A stretch of DNA of 62,974 bases from Lujinxingia vulgaris (GCF_007997005.1 NZ_VOSL01000141.1:1-62974), one strand, 5' to 3'; counted from the first letter of the stretch, positions 7,596 to 14,994 are shown. Notes: generated by a model from the sequence alone, not told the origin. Numbers and translations are program-made.

Positions 7596-9878
7596 CTAAA
7601 GGGGGCGTTCGTGGCGGGTGAGCTGCACCTCAAGGGTGTAGCTGCCGGGGGGGCCGCTGAGGCGGATAAACTCGGCCGTGTTGGGGGAGGCGATCGCCTG
7701 CGCGGCGACCGGATCGAGGGCGTCGCGCCAGGTGATCAGCGCGAGCTCGTCGATGCGAAACACGCCTTCGCCGCTGCCCGCTTCGGGCGGGCTGTGGCGT
7801 AAAAAGAAGCGTGTGGCGCGGGGGTTGAGGGTGGTGCTCGACGGGTTCTCCGGATCGTCGGGGGGCATGTTCAGATCAAAGGTAAAAGGGGTCCACCCGA
7901 CGCTTCCCGCCTCGGTGCTCAGCGCCACCTCGCCAGGGAACTCCCGGTCGCCGGAGCTTGCGTAGTAGCGCGCTTCCAGCGTGACCGGGCCGGCGTTTTG
8001 TGCGCTGTAGTAGCCCAGCAGAGTCAGATCTTTGTTGGGTTCGTGCAGCGCGTCGCCATCAACGCGGATGCGGTTGCGAAAGGCGATCACCGAGTCGGTG
8101 GTGTGCGTGGAGCTGCGCGTGGAGCAGAGCGCGGTGGTGCCCCGGTAGGTGTCGTGCATGCAGGGAAAGGACGAGCCCGCGTAGTACCAGCGGGCCGGAT
8201 CCAGGCGCTCGGGGCCGATGTCGTGATCGTCGAAGTCGCCGTGGAGCAGGATGTCGTGGCCCAGCTTCGCCGAGGTGATGGCCGGAGGGAGGGTGAGGCC
8301 GGAGACGGACTCGTCGCTCTCGGCCTTCCCGCGAAGATCGAGGGTGGCCTGGCCGGTGGCATCGATCGTGACGTCGAGGGTCAGCGTGCGCGTCGATGTG
8401 GGGGCGTCGGCGGATTTGGGGAGGATGGTGCCCAGGCCGTGCCGGGCGAGGACCGGTGTGTCGAAGGGGGCCGACGCTTCGGCCAGGCGGCGCAGGAAGA
8501 GGTCGGCCAGCCGACCCGTGATGTGACGGGGGCGGTAGTCCTTGAGGTAGACGGGGATGGCGGTGGCACGCTGAGGCTGGCCTCGGCGCATATCGACCTG
8601 GAGGAGGACGCCGAGCATGGTCTCCAGGCGCTCCTGATCGAAGATGAAGTTGCCCAGGCTGTGCGCCATCAGGGTGCCCTGCGCAAAGGCAAAGCCCTGG
8701 GCGACGTGCGGGTGATGGGCGATGGCCACTGGCGAGCCATGCTCTCTGGCGAGCTCCAGGCGGTCGAGCACGTAAGGGGTGGGCGCGTAGGTGTACTCAA
8801 CACCGAGGTGAATGATCGTGATGGGCACAAATCCCGCGTCGAGCTCGCCGCGGATGGCCGCGCTGACCGCGGCGGTGTCCCGCAGGTTGGCCGCGCCGCC
8901 CTGGGTGTCACTGGCCACAAAGGGGGTGTCGTACTGGTTGCCGTCGATCGAGGTCAGCGAGAGGAAGGCGTATGGGGTGTTGGCCAGCGTCTTGCGGTGC
9001 GCGCGGAAGGCCTCTTCGGCGTTGAGACCGGCGCCGCTGTGCGCGATGGCGCGCTGGTCGAGGTGGTAGAGGGTGTCGGCGACGCCGCCGTCGAAGTAGT
9101 CGTAGATGTGGTTGTTTCCCAGCCCGGCGTAGTCGACGCCCATCCAGCTCAGCGCGTCGAGGGAGTCGGGGAGGGTAAAGAAGATGTAGGGCTTGGCGTC
9201 GTAGGGGGTGCGGGGATCGTCGGTGACGACGGTCTCCAGGTTGATGATGCTGTAGTCGGCGCGCTGGAAGAGGGGGCGCATGAACTGCACCACATTCTGG
9301 GAGCCGGGGAAGGGGTTGGAAGCCTGAATCAAGGCGTCGGGGTCGTCGTCGGGGAGGCGGTCGACGGGTGGGTTTTCGGCCGCGCGCAGAAAACGACGCC
9401 CCAGGCTGACGTCGCCGCTGAAGAGCAGGCGCGTGGTGTCGGGGTTGCGCGCCTCCAGGGTGATGTCGCCCAGCTCAACCGTGTCGGTGCTCAGCGGAAG
9501 TGCGAGCTGTGTGGGGAGGACCGGGCTGTAGAAGTCGGCGTGCTCGATGGTGACCAGTGTGTTGTCGCGCGAAAGATCGTCGAAGGCGAAGCGGCCCTCG
9601 GCGTCGGTGCCGGCGGTGCGCTCCTGAGCGACCACCGAGGCGCCTTCCACCGGGCGCCCCTGGCTGTCGACCACCCGACCTCCCAGCGCGATGACGCTCC
9701 CAAAGTAGCGATCGCGGGCGGCTTCTTCCTGCTCCCACACCCAGCCCTCGGGGTGATCCGGATCGACGTCCAGGCAGCCCGGAAGAACCAGGGTGGCCAA
9801 AACGAGAGCGATCAGGCCGCTGAAGGCGGCCCGACCCATCGGACGAAGGCGGGAGGGTGTGACGAGGGTCATCATCAT
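7596..9878 (-). CDS. CapA-like (poly-gamma-glutamate synthesis type) lipoprotein with carboxypeptidase-regulatory-like domain
   Basis: About 760 residues. A lipoprotein signal ending LATLVLPGC is followed by a short beta-sandwich of the carboxypeptidase-regulatory type (GGRVVDSQGRPVEGASV ... GTDAEGRFAFDDL, about residues 65-110). The CapA/metallophosphatase-like domain then starts at LLFSGDVSLGRRF (about 155) and includes GLGNNHIYDY and HHPHVAQGFAF...HSLGNFIFDQ. The last ~250 residues form an additional beta-rich region of unknown type. CapA proteins take part in poly-gamma-glutamate capsule assembly, but the family also includes uncharacterised phosphoesterase-like proteins, and no capB/capC is nearby, so the role is open. 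The first ATG (9878) is uncertain; three ATGs are consecutive. Confidence 0.82.
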   Translation of the reverse strand: MMMTLVTPSRLRPMGRAAFSGLIALVLATLVLPGCLDVDPDHPEGWVWEQEEAARDRYFGSVIALGGRVVDSQGRPVEGASVVAQERTAGTDAEGRFAFDDLSRDNTLVTIEHADFYSPVLPTQLALPLSTDTVELGDITLEARNPDTTRLLFSGDVSLGRRFLRAAENPPVDRLPDDDPDALIQASNPFPGSQNVVQFMRPLFQRADYSIINLETVVTDDPRTPYDAKPYIFFTLPDSLDALSWMGVDYAGLGNNHIYDYFDGGVADTLYHLDQRAIAHSGAGLNAEEAFRAHRKTLANTPYAFLSLTSIDGNQYDTPFVASDTQGGAANLRDTAAVSAAIRGELDAGFVPITIIHLGVEYTYAPTPYVLDRLELAREHGSPVAIAHHPHVAQGFAFAQGTLMAHSLGNFIFDQERLETMLGVLLQVDMRRGQPQRATAIPVYLKDYRPRHITGRLADLFLRRLAEASAPFDTPVLARHGLGTILPKSADAPTSTRTLTLDVTIDATGQATLDLRGKAESDESVSGLTLPPAITSAKLGHDILLHGDFDDHDIGPERLDPARWYYAGSSFPCMHDTYRGTTALCSTRSSTHTTDSVIAFRNRIRVDGDALHEPNKDLTLLGYYSAQNAGPVTLEARYYASSGDREFPGEVALSTEAGSVGWTPFTFDLNMPPDDPENPSSTTLNPRATRFFLRHSPPEAGSGEGVFRIDELALITWRDALDPVAAQAIASPNTAEFIRLSGPPGSYTLEVQLTRHERPL

Positions 9879-10068
9879 GGCGAGGCTCAAACCAGGGAGG
9901 GGGTGACGCTGTGGAGAGCATAGGCCGCCCGGCGTTGAGACACCATGTTACACCTCGGCGCGCGCTGTGGCACGAGGTGGGGATGAGGCTCCATCGAAGA
10001 TCCTTGTTGAGTTTTGTGGGGATGCGTTAGGTTTGCAGGCACGCGCCAGCTGGCAACCGGGGGAGACG

Positions 10069-10085
10069 TCAACCTCAGAGGTTGA
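10069..10085. promoter_or_regulatory. 17-bp perfect palindrome upstream of lipoprotein operon
   Basis: TCAACCTC-A-GAGGTTGA is an 8-bp inverted repeat around one base, 62 bp before the first ATG of the four-lipoprotein operon. The size and position fit an operator for a dimeric regulator; alternatively it folds as a small leader hairpin. Confidence 0.5.
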
Positions 10086-10147
10086 AGGTCATCCCATCGG
10101 GACGGCGCCAAGACGACGTGGACGTAACGACGTGTGGTAGAGGAGTG

Positions 10148-10396
10148 ATGATGAGTGATGGAAGACGTGGCAGCGCGCTTCGATATGCGCCTGCGCTGGT
10201 GGTGCTTGCGGTGAGCCTCGTGGGGTGTGTGACCCCGGGGATGCGGGAGGTGGAGGCGGTCGACTCGTCGGCCTCGTCGGTCACCTTTCTCTACAGCCAG
10301 CACACTGGCGAGGAGAGTGAGCGGGGCGTGATCTCGTGTGAGATCGAGGAGGATCGCCTCTCGGACTGTCAGATTCTTGATGTGGAGTACAAATGA
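10148..10396 (+). CDS. Small lipoprotein 1 of four-gene operon
   Basis: 82 residues. AGGAG lies just before ATG ATG at 10148/10151; the second ATG has the better spacing. The signal peptide ends in the lipobox LAVSLVGC. The mature part is short and acidic (EEDRLSDCQILDVEYK at the C-terminus) with two further cysteines, which could form a disulfide in the envelope. The stop overlaps the next start as ATGA. No known family recognised. First in an operon of four overlapping genes, each with a lipobox and a similar size, suggesting a set of envelope proteins made in fixed proportion. Confidence 0.75.
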   Translation: MMSDGRRGSALRYAPALVVLAVSLVGCVTPGMREVEAVDSSASSVTFLYSQHTGEESERGVISCEIEEDRLSDCQILDVEYK

Positions 10397-10860
10397 TGAG
10401 GTGGACGCAAAGCGTGGCGCTCGGCCTGCTCATGGTGCTGGGCGTGGGATGCACCGAGGTGCGTTACACGATTCGGCAGGCGGACTCGCACCGGGAGGGC
10501 AATTTCTTCACGATGCAGACCTCCGCCGAGCGGGTCACCCGGCTGGGACCCTTCTACGAGACTGTGGAGCCCGAGGGCATCAACTACTGGCGTTGCGGCC
10601 GGGTCGAGGGGCAGATGACCTGCACCAAGATCTGCGAAGATATGGGCTCGCGCGTCTGCGCGCCCTACCTGGCCGGCAATTTTGGTCAGATCAACCTTCC
10701 GCCTGCCTTTACACAGACCGGCCAGGCGCCGGCGCTCTATCAGGGGGAAGGGCAGCAGGAGGTTGTGCCCGAGGCCGAGCCGGCGGAAGAGGGTGACGTG
10801 GAGGAGACGCCAGAGAGCGCTCCGACCGATGAGGCTGTGGAGCCCGAGGAGGTGCAATGA
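10393..10860 (+). CDS. Lipoprotein 2 of four-gene operon, 155 aa
   Basis: Begins at the ATGA overlap with the upstream gene. Lipobox VLGVGC. The mature part contains a cluster of cysteines (YWRCGRVEGQMTCTKICEDMGSRVCAPYL), likely disulfide-bonded in the periplasm or at the surface, then an acidic proline/glutamate tail of about 40 residues (EEGDVEETPESAPTDE) that looks unstructured. No family recognised. Translational coupling on both sides argues that it works with the other three products. Confidence 0.8.
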   Translation: MMRWTQSVALGLLMVLGVGCTEVRYTIRQADSHREGNFFTMQTSAERVTRLGPFYETVEPEGINYWRCGRVEGQMTCTKICEDMGSRVCAPYLAGNFGQINLPPAFTQTGQAPALYQGEGQQEVVPEAEPAEEGDVEETPESAPTDEAVEPEEVQ

Positions 10861-11135
10861 TGGCACGATGGATGCGAAGCGCGCTTTTGAGCGCGGTGGT
10901 GCTTGCGGCCGGCGTCGGCTGCGCGATGCCCGAGTATGTGTACGTGACCGACTATCAGGTCGTGGGCGATCGCAGCGTCAAATACATCTACAACCCGCTC
11001 TACCCCTCGATGGCCGGCGGCGCGATCAACGACGCGGCGCTGGTCCTGGAGGTGTGTTCGGTGGAGGCGCAGAGCCCCGGAGAGGAGACGGCGTGCCGGG
11101 AGACGGTGCTGCTGAGGACCGAGGAGTACCAATGA
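10857..11135 (+). CDS. Lipoprotein 3 of four-gene operon, 92 aa
   Basis: ATGA overlap with the preceding stop. Signal peptide with lipobox AAGVGC, then a short mature part rich in tyrosine and valine (PEYVYVTDYQVVGD, YIYNPLYPSMAGG) and two cysteines (LEVCSVE, TACRE). Mainly beta by pattern. Family unknown. The closing ATGA again couples it to the next gene. Confidence 0.75.
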   Translation: MMARWMRSALLSAVVLAAGVGCAMPEYVYVTDYQVVGDRSVKYIYNPLYPSMAGGAINDAALVLEVCSVEAQSPGEETACRETVLLRTEEYQ

Positions 11136-11446
11136 AGATGATGACATGGATGAAGGCCGGGCTCATCGGCCTGGTCACCGCCTCGGCGGTGGGGTGTGCC
11201 GGGCAGACGACGCTGCGCGACGCGACGTTTACCCACTGGCATGACGATCAGACCCTGATCGTGGTGTATGAGCGCCAGCAGTCGAAGGGGATCATCAGCC
11301 CCACCACCACGCGCTCCACCCACGTGCGGGTGTGCAAGGTGCAGGAGACCAACGAGCTGCTCTGCCGCGACCAGCTGCGCCTGGCCAATATGCTCAACCC
11401 GCACCTTCGGGAGGGTGAGGACCTCAGCGATCCCTGGTCGCCCTGA
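11132..11446 (+). CDS. Lipoprotein 4 of four-gene operon, 104 aa
   Basis: Starts at 11132 (MKMMTWMK), overlapping the previous stop as ATGA. Lipobox TASAVGC. The mature part has the pattern TLIVVYERQQSKGIISPTTT...VRVCKVQETNELLCRDQL, with a cysteine pair spaced like the pairs in lipoproteins 1 and 3. The four proteins share this short VC..(E)..LxC layout and may be diverged paralogues. Followed 28 bp later by a strong terminator, so the operon ends here. Confidence 0.78.
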   Translation: MKMMTWMKAGLIGLVTASAVGCAGQTTLRDATFTHWHDDQTLIVVYERQQSKGIISPTTTRSTHVRVCKVQETNELLCRDQLRLANMLNPHLREGEDLSDPWSP

Positions 11447-11470
11447 TCCTTTCCACCCTGTTACCATCAC

Positions 11471-11517
11471 AAAAACCCACGCGGGGCGCTCTCAAGGGCG
11501 CCCCGCGTGGGTTTTTT
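11471..11517. terminator. Bidirectional rho-independent terminator
   Basis: A perfect 15-bp stem, ACCCACGCGGGGCGC pairing with GCGCCCCGCGTGGGT around an 8-nt loop. It is followed by TTTTTT on the plus strand and preceded by AAAAA, so it can serve both the lipoprotein operon and the convergent Spy-like operon. Confidence 0.93.
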
Positions 11518-11540
11518 AGCCTGGTGTGTCGCTGCGGGGG

Positions 11541-12050
11541 TTAGAAGGTCGTGGCGGGCTGGCCCCGTCCCTGGCGGCGTTTGCCGCGGTGCTCGCGGCG
11601 CTCCTGGCGTTGCTCGCGACGCTCGGCGACGAGCTCCTGGAGTTGGGTGCGTTGCTCCGGGGTGAGGATGGCGCGCAGCTCCAGTGCCAGCTCCAGGCGA
11701 TCGCGCTTGAGCTGGTTTTCGAGCTCCAGGATCTCATCGAGTTTGGCGCGGATGGCGTCGGCAGAGGCATCGGAGGTGGCGAGCTCGCGCATGGCCTGAT
11801 GCGCCTCGCGCAGCTCCTGGCGTCGGGCCTCGTGGATGTCGCGTTTGCCTTCGAGGAGCGCGCGGATTTGCGTTTGCTGGGCCTCGTTGAGGCCGAGCTC
11901 ATCCCGCAGGGCGATCAGATGACGGGGGTTGGGAAAGAGGTTCTGCACGGCGTCCTGGTGGCGATGGGGGCGTTGTTGGGCGGTGGCGGTGGCCGGGATG
12001 ACCAGCGCCAGGGCGATGAGCGTCGCGAGGGTGAGGAAGAGGCGGTTCAT
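11541..12050 (-). CDS. Spy/CpxP/CnrX-like periplasmic protein
   Basis: 169 residues with a clean signal peptide (MNRLFLTLATLIALALVIPATATAQQ). The mature part is helical and charged, with LGLNEAQQTQIRALLEGKR and LTPEQRTQLQELVAERR, the repeated LTxxQ-type motif of the Spy/CpxP and metal-resistance (CnrX/ZraP) fold. A histidine-containing N-terminus (RPHRHQ) could bind metal. AAAGGAG precedes the ATG. It is the last gene of an operon with an anti-sigma-like protein and an ECF sigma factor. That arrangement matches cnrYXH-type metal sensing, where the periplasmic protein signals through the anti-sigma factor. Chaperone (Spy-like) activity is the alternative. Confidence 0.85.
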   Translation of the reverse strand: MNRLFLTLATLIALALVIPATATAQQRPHRHQDAVQNLFPNPRHLIALRDELGLNEAQQTQIRALLEGKRDIHEARRQELREAHQAMRELATSDASADAIRAKLDEILELENQLKRDRLELALELRAILTPEQRTQLQELVAERREQRQERREHRGKRRQGRGQPATTF

Positions 12051-12112
12051 AAGGACTCCTTTGCGTGAGGTGTGGCACGGGGTGAGCGTTGCGTGGTGCT
12101 TCGGTGAAGGCG

Positions 12113-12535
12113 TCAGCCGGGGTTGCCGCCGGGATCATCAAGCGTCTCGTCGAGCACATAGGCGTCGGTGGGGGCCTGCCAGCTCCAGATGTCGTCGGCG
12201 AGTCTGGCGAGCTCCTCCCACTCCTCCTCGGTGGCGGCGGGTGTGGGGGAGGTGGCGATGGCCGGGGCCGCGTCGGCGTCTGTCTCCAGCACAGCCGGGG
12301 GCTCGGCGTCCGGGCGAAGCAGCGCCGCACCGACGACGATGATCAGCAGCAGGGCGGCCAGGGCGGGGGGGCCGCCACCGGCGGTGAGCAGGCCCTTGAA
12401 GGTCACGGCCCCCGGGCTTGAGGGTGAAGAGGATGCGGCCGCCCAGGTGGTCTCGAAGTCTGGAGGGTCGCCCGCGAGCGCCTCGTCGGTAGCCTGGCGG
12501 TAGAGCTCTTTTAGCGGGTCGGGTTGCTGAGACAT
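12113..12535 (-). CDS. Putative membrane anti-sigma factor, 140 aa
   Basis: Single central transmembrane segment (ALAALLLIIVVGAALL, about residues 57-72). A soluble N-terminal part (LKELYRQATDEALAGDPPDFETTW) could hold the sigma factor, and a short acidic C-terminal part (EEEWEELARLADDIWSWQ) would lie in the periplasm. AGGAGG precedes the ATG, and the start overlaps the end of the ECF sigma gene by 25 bp, implying coupled translation. I see no classic zinc-binding HxxxCxxC motif, so the anti-sigma call rests on topology and operon position, as for CnrY-like proteins. Confidence 0.7.
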   Translation of the reverse strand: MSQQPDPLKELYRQATDEALAGDPPDFETTWAAASSSPSSPGAVTFKGLLTAGGGPPALAALLLIIVVGAALLRPDAEPPAVLETDADAAPAIATSPTPAATEEEWEELARLADDIWSWQAPTDAYVLDETLDDPGGNPG

Positions 12536-13029
12536 GCGTCCTCCTGAGCGTCGAGGTGGGTGCGAAGGGCGCGTTTGGCGCGGTCGTAGTGCGTGCGGGC
12601 GGTGCCCGGGTTGATGCCCAGGGTGCGGGCGGCCTCATCCAGCGTGAGCTCGTGGTAGAAGACCAGCTCAATCAGATCGCGCTGGCGTGGGGAGAGCGTG
12701 AGCAGGGCCTGTTGCACGGCAGCCACCCGCGGGTCGGCCCCGGAGGAGGAAGGCGGCGGGGCCGGCCTCTTCTGCAGGGCGTTGAAGTCGAGCGCGACAA
12801 AGCGCGACAAGGTCTGGCGCCGCCGCAGCGCGCGCACCTTGTTGCGCACCACGCCAAAGAAAAAACTCTTGAACGCCTCCGGCTCCCGACAACTCGCCGC
12901 GCCGCTGAGCAGCGCCTCGTAGGCCGCCTGGAGCGCGTCTTCAGCCAGCTGGCGATCACCGGCCTGGTGCAGCGCCCAGCGGAAGGCGTCGGCGTGCAGC
13001 GCTTCGATTTGGTGGCGGAGTGGGGTCAT
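12511..13029 (-). CDS. ECF-type RNA polymerase sigma factor
   Basis: 172 residues. Region 2 (HADAFRWALHQAGDRQLAEDALQAAYEALL) and the region 2.4-like FKSFFFGVVRNKVRALRRR come first, then a proline/serine-rich linker. Region 4 follows (LLTLSPRQRDLIELVF with helix-turn-helix LTLDEAARTLGINPGTARTHYDRAKRALR). It directs RNA polymerase to a small regulon and is probably held inactive by the downstream-encoded membrane protein. First gene of the sigma / anti-sigma / Spy-like operon; such operons usually regulate themselves, but I could not identify the promoter in the repeat-rich upstream DNA. Confidence 0.9.
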   Translation of the reverse strand: MTPLRHQIEALHADAFRWALHQAGDRQLAEDALQAAYEALLSGAASCREPEAFKSFFFGVVRNKVRALRRRQTLSRFVALDFNALQKRPAPPPSSSGADPRVAAVQQALLTLSPRQRDLIELVFYHELTLDEAARTLGINPGTARTHYDRAKRALRTHLDAQEDACLSNPTR

Positions 13030-13070
13030 CGGGGGGTCGCGGTGTTGGGAGGTTCGTGTGGGCGGTAGGG

Positions 13071-13470
13071 GTTCGCGGGTTGGGGTTAGGTGGTTAAGGG
13101 GGTGTGTGGTTGTGGGGCGCGGGGGTTCGCGGTGTGGGGCGATTCGTGAGGGCGTTTGGGGGTTTGCGGGGTGTGGTTGGGTAGTTGGGTGGTTGGGTGG
13201 TTGTGGGGCGCCGGGGGTTTGCGGTGTGGGTCGGTTTGGCTGAGCGTTGAGGGGTTCGCGGGTTGTGGTTATGTGGTTATGTGGTTGTGTGGTTGTGGGG
13301 CGCCGGGGTCTGCGATGTCGGTCGATTTGGCTGAGCGTTAAAAGGTTCGCGGGTTGTGGTTATGTGGTTGTGTGGTTGTGTGGTTGTGGGGCGCGGGGGT
13401 TCGCGGTGTCGGTCGATTCGTGAGGGCGTTTGGGGGTTCGCGGGTTGGGGTTGAGTCCGAGCGCCGGTCT
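13071..13470 (+). repeat. 91-bp G-rich tandem repeat (about 4.4 units)
   Basis: Units begin GTTCGCGGGTTG or close variants at 13071, 13162, 13254, 13345 and 13436, a period of 91-92 bp. Each holds a run of GTGGTT/ATGTGGTT, then GTTGTGGGGCGC, then GTTCGCGGTGT and GGTCGATT. Strand asymmetry is extreme (almost no C-rich stretches on the plus strand). Related units recur at 18356-18520. No coding signal. Confidence 0.88.
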
Positions 13471-13473
13471 GTG

Positions 13474-13657
13474 GCGCGGGTGGAACATAGATACGTGTCG
13501 GGAGGGGCGGGGCTGTGTGACAGAGATTTTTATTTTTTTTTGCCGAGCGCCCCGGGACGAAGCCTTCAGCGCGGGTGGAACATAAATAAGTGTCGGGAGG
13601 GGCGGGGCTGTGTGACAGAGATTTTATTTTTTTTGCCGAGCGCCCCGGGACGAAGCC
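13474..13657 (+). repeat. 95-bp tandem duplication with poly-T
   Basis: Two near-identical units (13474-13568 and 13569-13657). Each runs GCGCGGGTGGAACATA, GTGTCGGGAGGGGCGGG, GTGTGACAGAGATTTT, a T-run of 8-9, then GCCGAGCGCCCCGGG and CGAAGCC. The end of each unit is the left arm of the palindromic element, and only the second unit continues into a complete element. Confidence 0.88.
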
Positions 13658-13740
13658 AGCGGTGTCGTCAGGGGTTCGCGGTAGCGCTGCTACAGCTTCA
13701 GCCCTGCCTCCTTGCCGGGCTTCGCCCTGGATGCGCTCGG
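13635..13740 (+). repeat. Palindromic element copy C
   Basis: Full-length copy beginning GCCGAGCGCCCCGGG. The left arm CGAAGCCAGCGG and right arm GCCGGGCTTCG differ from other copies at both paired sites (CGAAGCC with GGCTTCG instead of CGACGC with GCGTCG), so pairing is kept. Tip GTAGC-GCT-GCTAC; ends CCCTGGATGCGCTCGG. Confidence 0.9.
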
Positions 13741-13756
13741 ATCTGGGGGGAGCCGA

Positions 13757-13940
13757 GTACCAGGACGAGTACGAGGACCAGAACGAGTACCCGTACGAGA
13801 TCGAGCCCGAGATCGAGCCCGAGATCGTGATCGAGCCCGAGATCGAGCCCGAGATCGAGATCCAGCCCGAGATCGAGATCGAGCCCGAGATCGAGCCCGA
13901 GATCGAGATCCAGCCCGAGATCGAGCCCGAGATCGAGCCC
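13757..13940 (+). repeat. Hexamer/12-bp minisatellite
   Basis: First a GAGTAC/GAGGAC/CAGAACGAGTAC section (13757-13796), then 24 hexamers (13797-13940) alternating GAGATC and GAGCCC with CAGCCC and GTGATC variants. On the plus strand it reads as Glu-Ile-Glu-Pro repeats inside an open frame without a credible start or conserved neighbours, so I regard it as non-coding. Confidence 0.85.
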
Positions 13941-14040
13941 CACCAGCCCTCCCCACCCACACGCTTCACCCCGCCCGAGCTCCGCTGAGCCTCCCCAACC
14001 AGACCGCCTCTGCCCCCCCGTGCCGTCCGCCCCCCTCCCT

Positions 14041-14195
14041 GGCCAGACACCCTCTGGCCTTGCAGGGGGTGCAACCCCCTCCTGTGCCAGACACCCTCTG
14101 GCATCGGAGCCTTAGTATGCCTCCGGGACCAGAGGGCCTTTGGCACCGGAGCCTTAGTATGCCTCCGGAACCAGAAGGCCTCTGCCGCCGGAGGG
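14041..14195. repeat. Cluster of small palindromic hairpins
   Basis: GGCCAGA-cacCC-TCTGGCC (14041-14059), AGGGGGT-GCA-ACCCCCT (14064-14080) and a second GCCAGA/TCTGGC (14085-14101). Then two direct repeats of CGGAGCCTTAGTATGCCTCCGG, which themselves fold through CGGAG/CTCCG. Several could be REP-like or decayed terminators; no T-runs follow. Confidence 0.7.
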
Positions 14196-14215
14196 TGTTC
14201 ACCTCCCCTGCTCGC

Positions 14216-14728
14216 TAGAAGCGCCAGGGCGCCCGCACACAATAAGGTTTCCCGCACATCGGCGAGGGGGCTTGTTGAGCGCAGGTCAGACGACGTGCGG
14301 CGTCTTGCGCCACAACAGGCGGCGCATCGGCCTCCTCCGTCGAGGGCTCGCCGGCGTCCTGCCTGTGACCGTCTGCCTGTGACCGTCCGGGAGACGGACA
14401 ATCGTAAGTGAATATGTGGGTTAGCGGCGTTTTGGTCGGTGCGAACGCGGTGGTGGTCGCGGTGGCGATCGGTGGGGAGTCGAGGCTGACCGAGGGCGGA
14501 CCATCGCAGGGGGGGCGAGCCTGACCGAGGGACGGACAATCGCGTCATAGCGCCGAGCGAGCTTCTCGAGTTGCGCATGGGCCCGGTTAGTCAACATGGA
14601 CCACGCGTCGAGCCTTCGATTTACGATTCACTGGGCCCGCTCGAAGATAGGACGCGTCCTCTAACGTTCGCATCCACCGGAGTCCAACAGGCGAGTTCGA
14701 ACCTTGCGCGTGTATGATGACGGAGATC
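14216..14728. other. Gene-free stretch upstream of the HEAT-like gene
   Basis: No credible coding frame. Three short related words, GACGGACAATCG, GGCGGACCATCG and GACGGACAATCG, occur within 150 bp (about 14393, 14486 and 14532); they could be binding sites or repeat debris. Otherwise I see nothing. Confidence 0.5.
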
Positions 14729-14869
14729 ATGTCTCGTGGTACGCCTACACATCTTGATTTCAACGCGATCGACGACAGCGTGCCGGGGGCGGCTCATCAT
14801 GGCGTACGTCTCTTCGCTCTCTCAGAGGCGCCTCTCGATAGGAGCAAGAGCATCTCGGTCTTGCTGTAA
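14729..14869 (+). CDS. Small ORF or gene remnant, 46 aa
   Basis: ATG at 14729 with CGGAG just upstream and stop TAA at 14867. Codons give MSRGTPTHLDFNAIDDSVPG..., with a plausible mixed composition rather than repeat-derived sequence. The ribosome site (CGGAGATCATGTCT) closely resembles that of the large HEAT-like gene downstream (CGGAGATCTGCTCATGTCT), so this could be a leader peptide, a small partner, or a truncated copy of another gene start. No family recognised. Confidence 0.35.
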   Translation: MSRGTPTHLDFNAIDDSVPGAAHHGVRLFALSEAPLDRSKSISVLL

Positions 14870-14994
14870 ATCGTTTCCCTGCCAGACCTGGGCGGTCAGG
14901 CTCCTTTGGCCTGTCGATTTGCGTAGGATCCTGAGGCCGGAGTCAGGGGGAATCTCTCGCGATCGGCAGTACCAGACCTTACGGAGATCTGCTC

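Noticed and set aside
7998-9923. Long plus-strand open frame opposite the CapA-like gene
   Set aside because: Antisense of a gene with clear motifs; composition is Val/Gly/Asp-rich as expected from a GC-rich reverse strand.
13071-13470. CRISPR array or centromere-like iterons
   Set aside because: Units are contiguous without spacers, and there is no replication or partition gene nearby.
13277-14578. Long minus-strand open frame across the repeat region
   Set aside because: Its translation is repeat-derived (Ser-Ile-Ser-Gly repeats, duplicated GFVPGRSAKK blocks) and spans tandem repeats and hairpins; no domain or plausible start.
14690-14712. GTTCGAAC word resembling a tRNA T-loop
   Set aside because: No acceptor, D or anticodon stems can be drawn around it; it is only a short palindrome.
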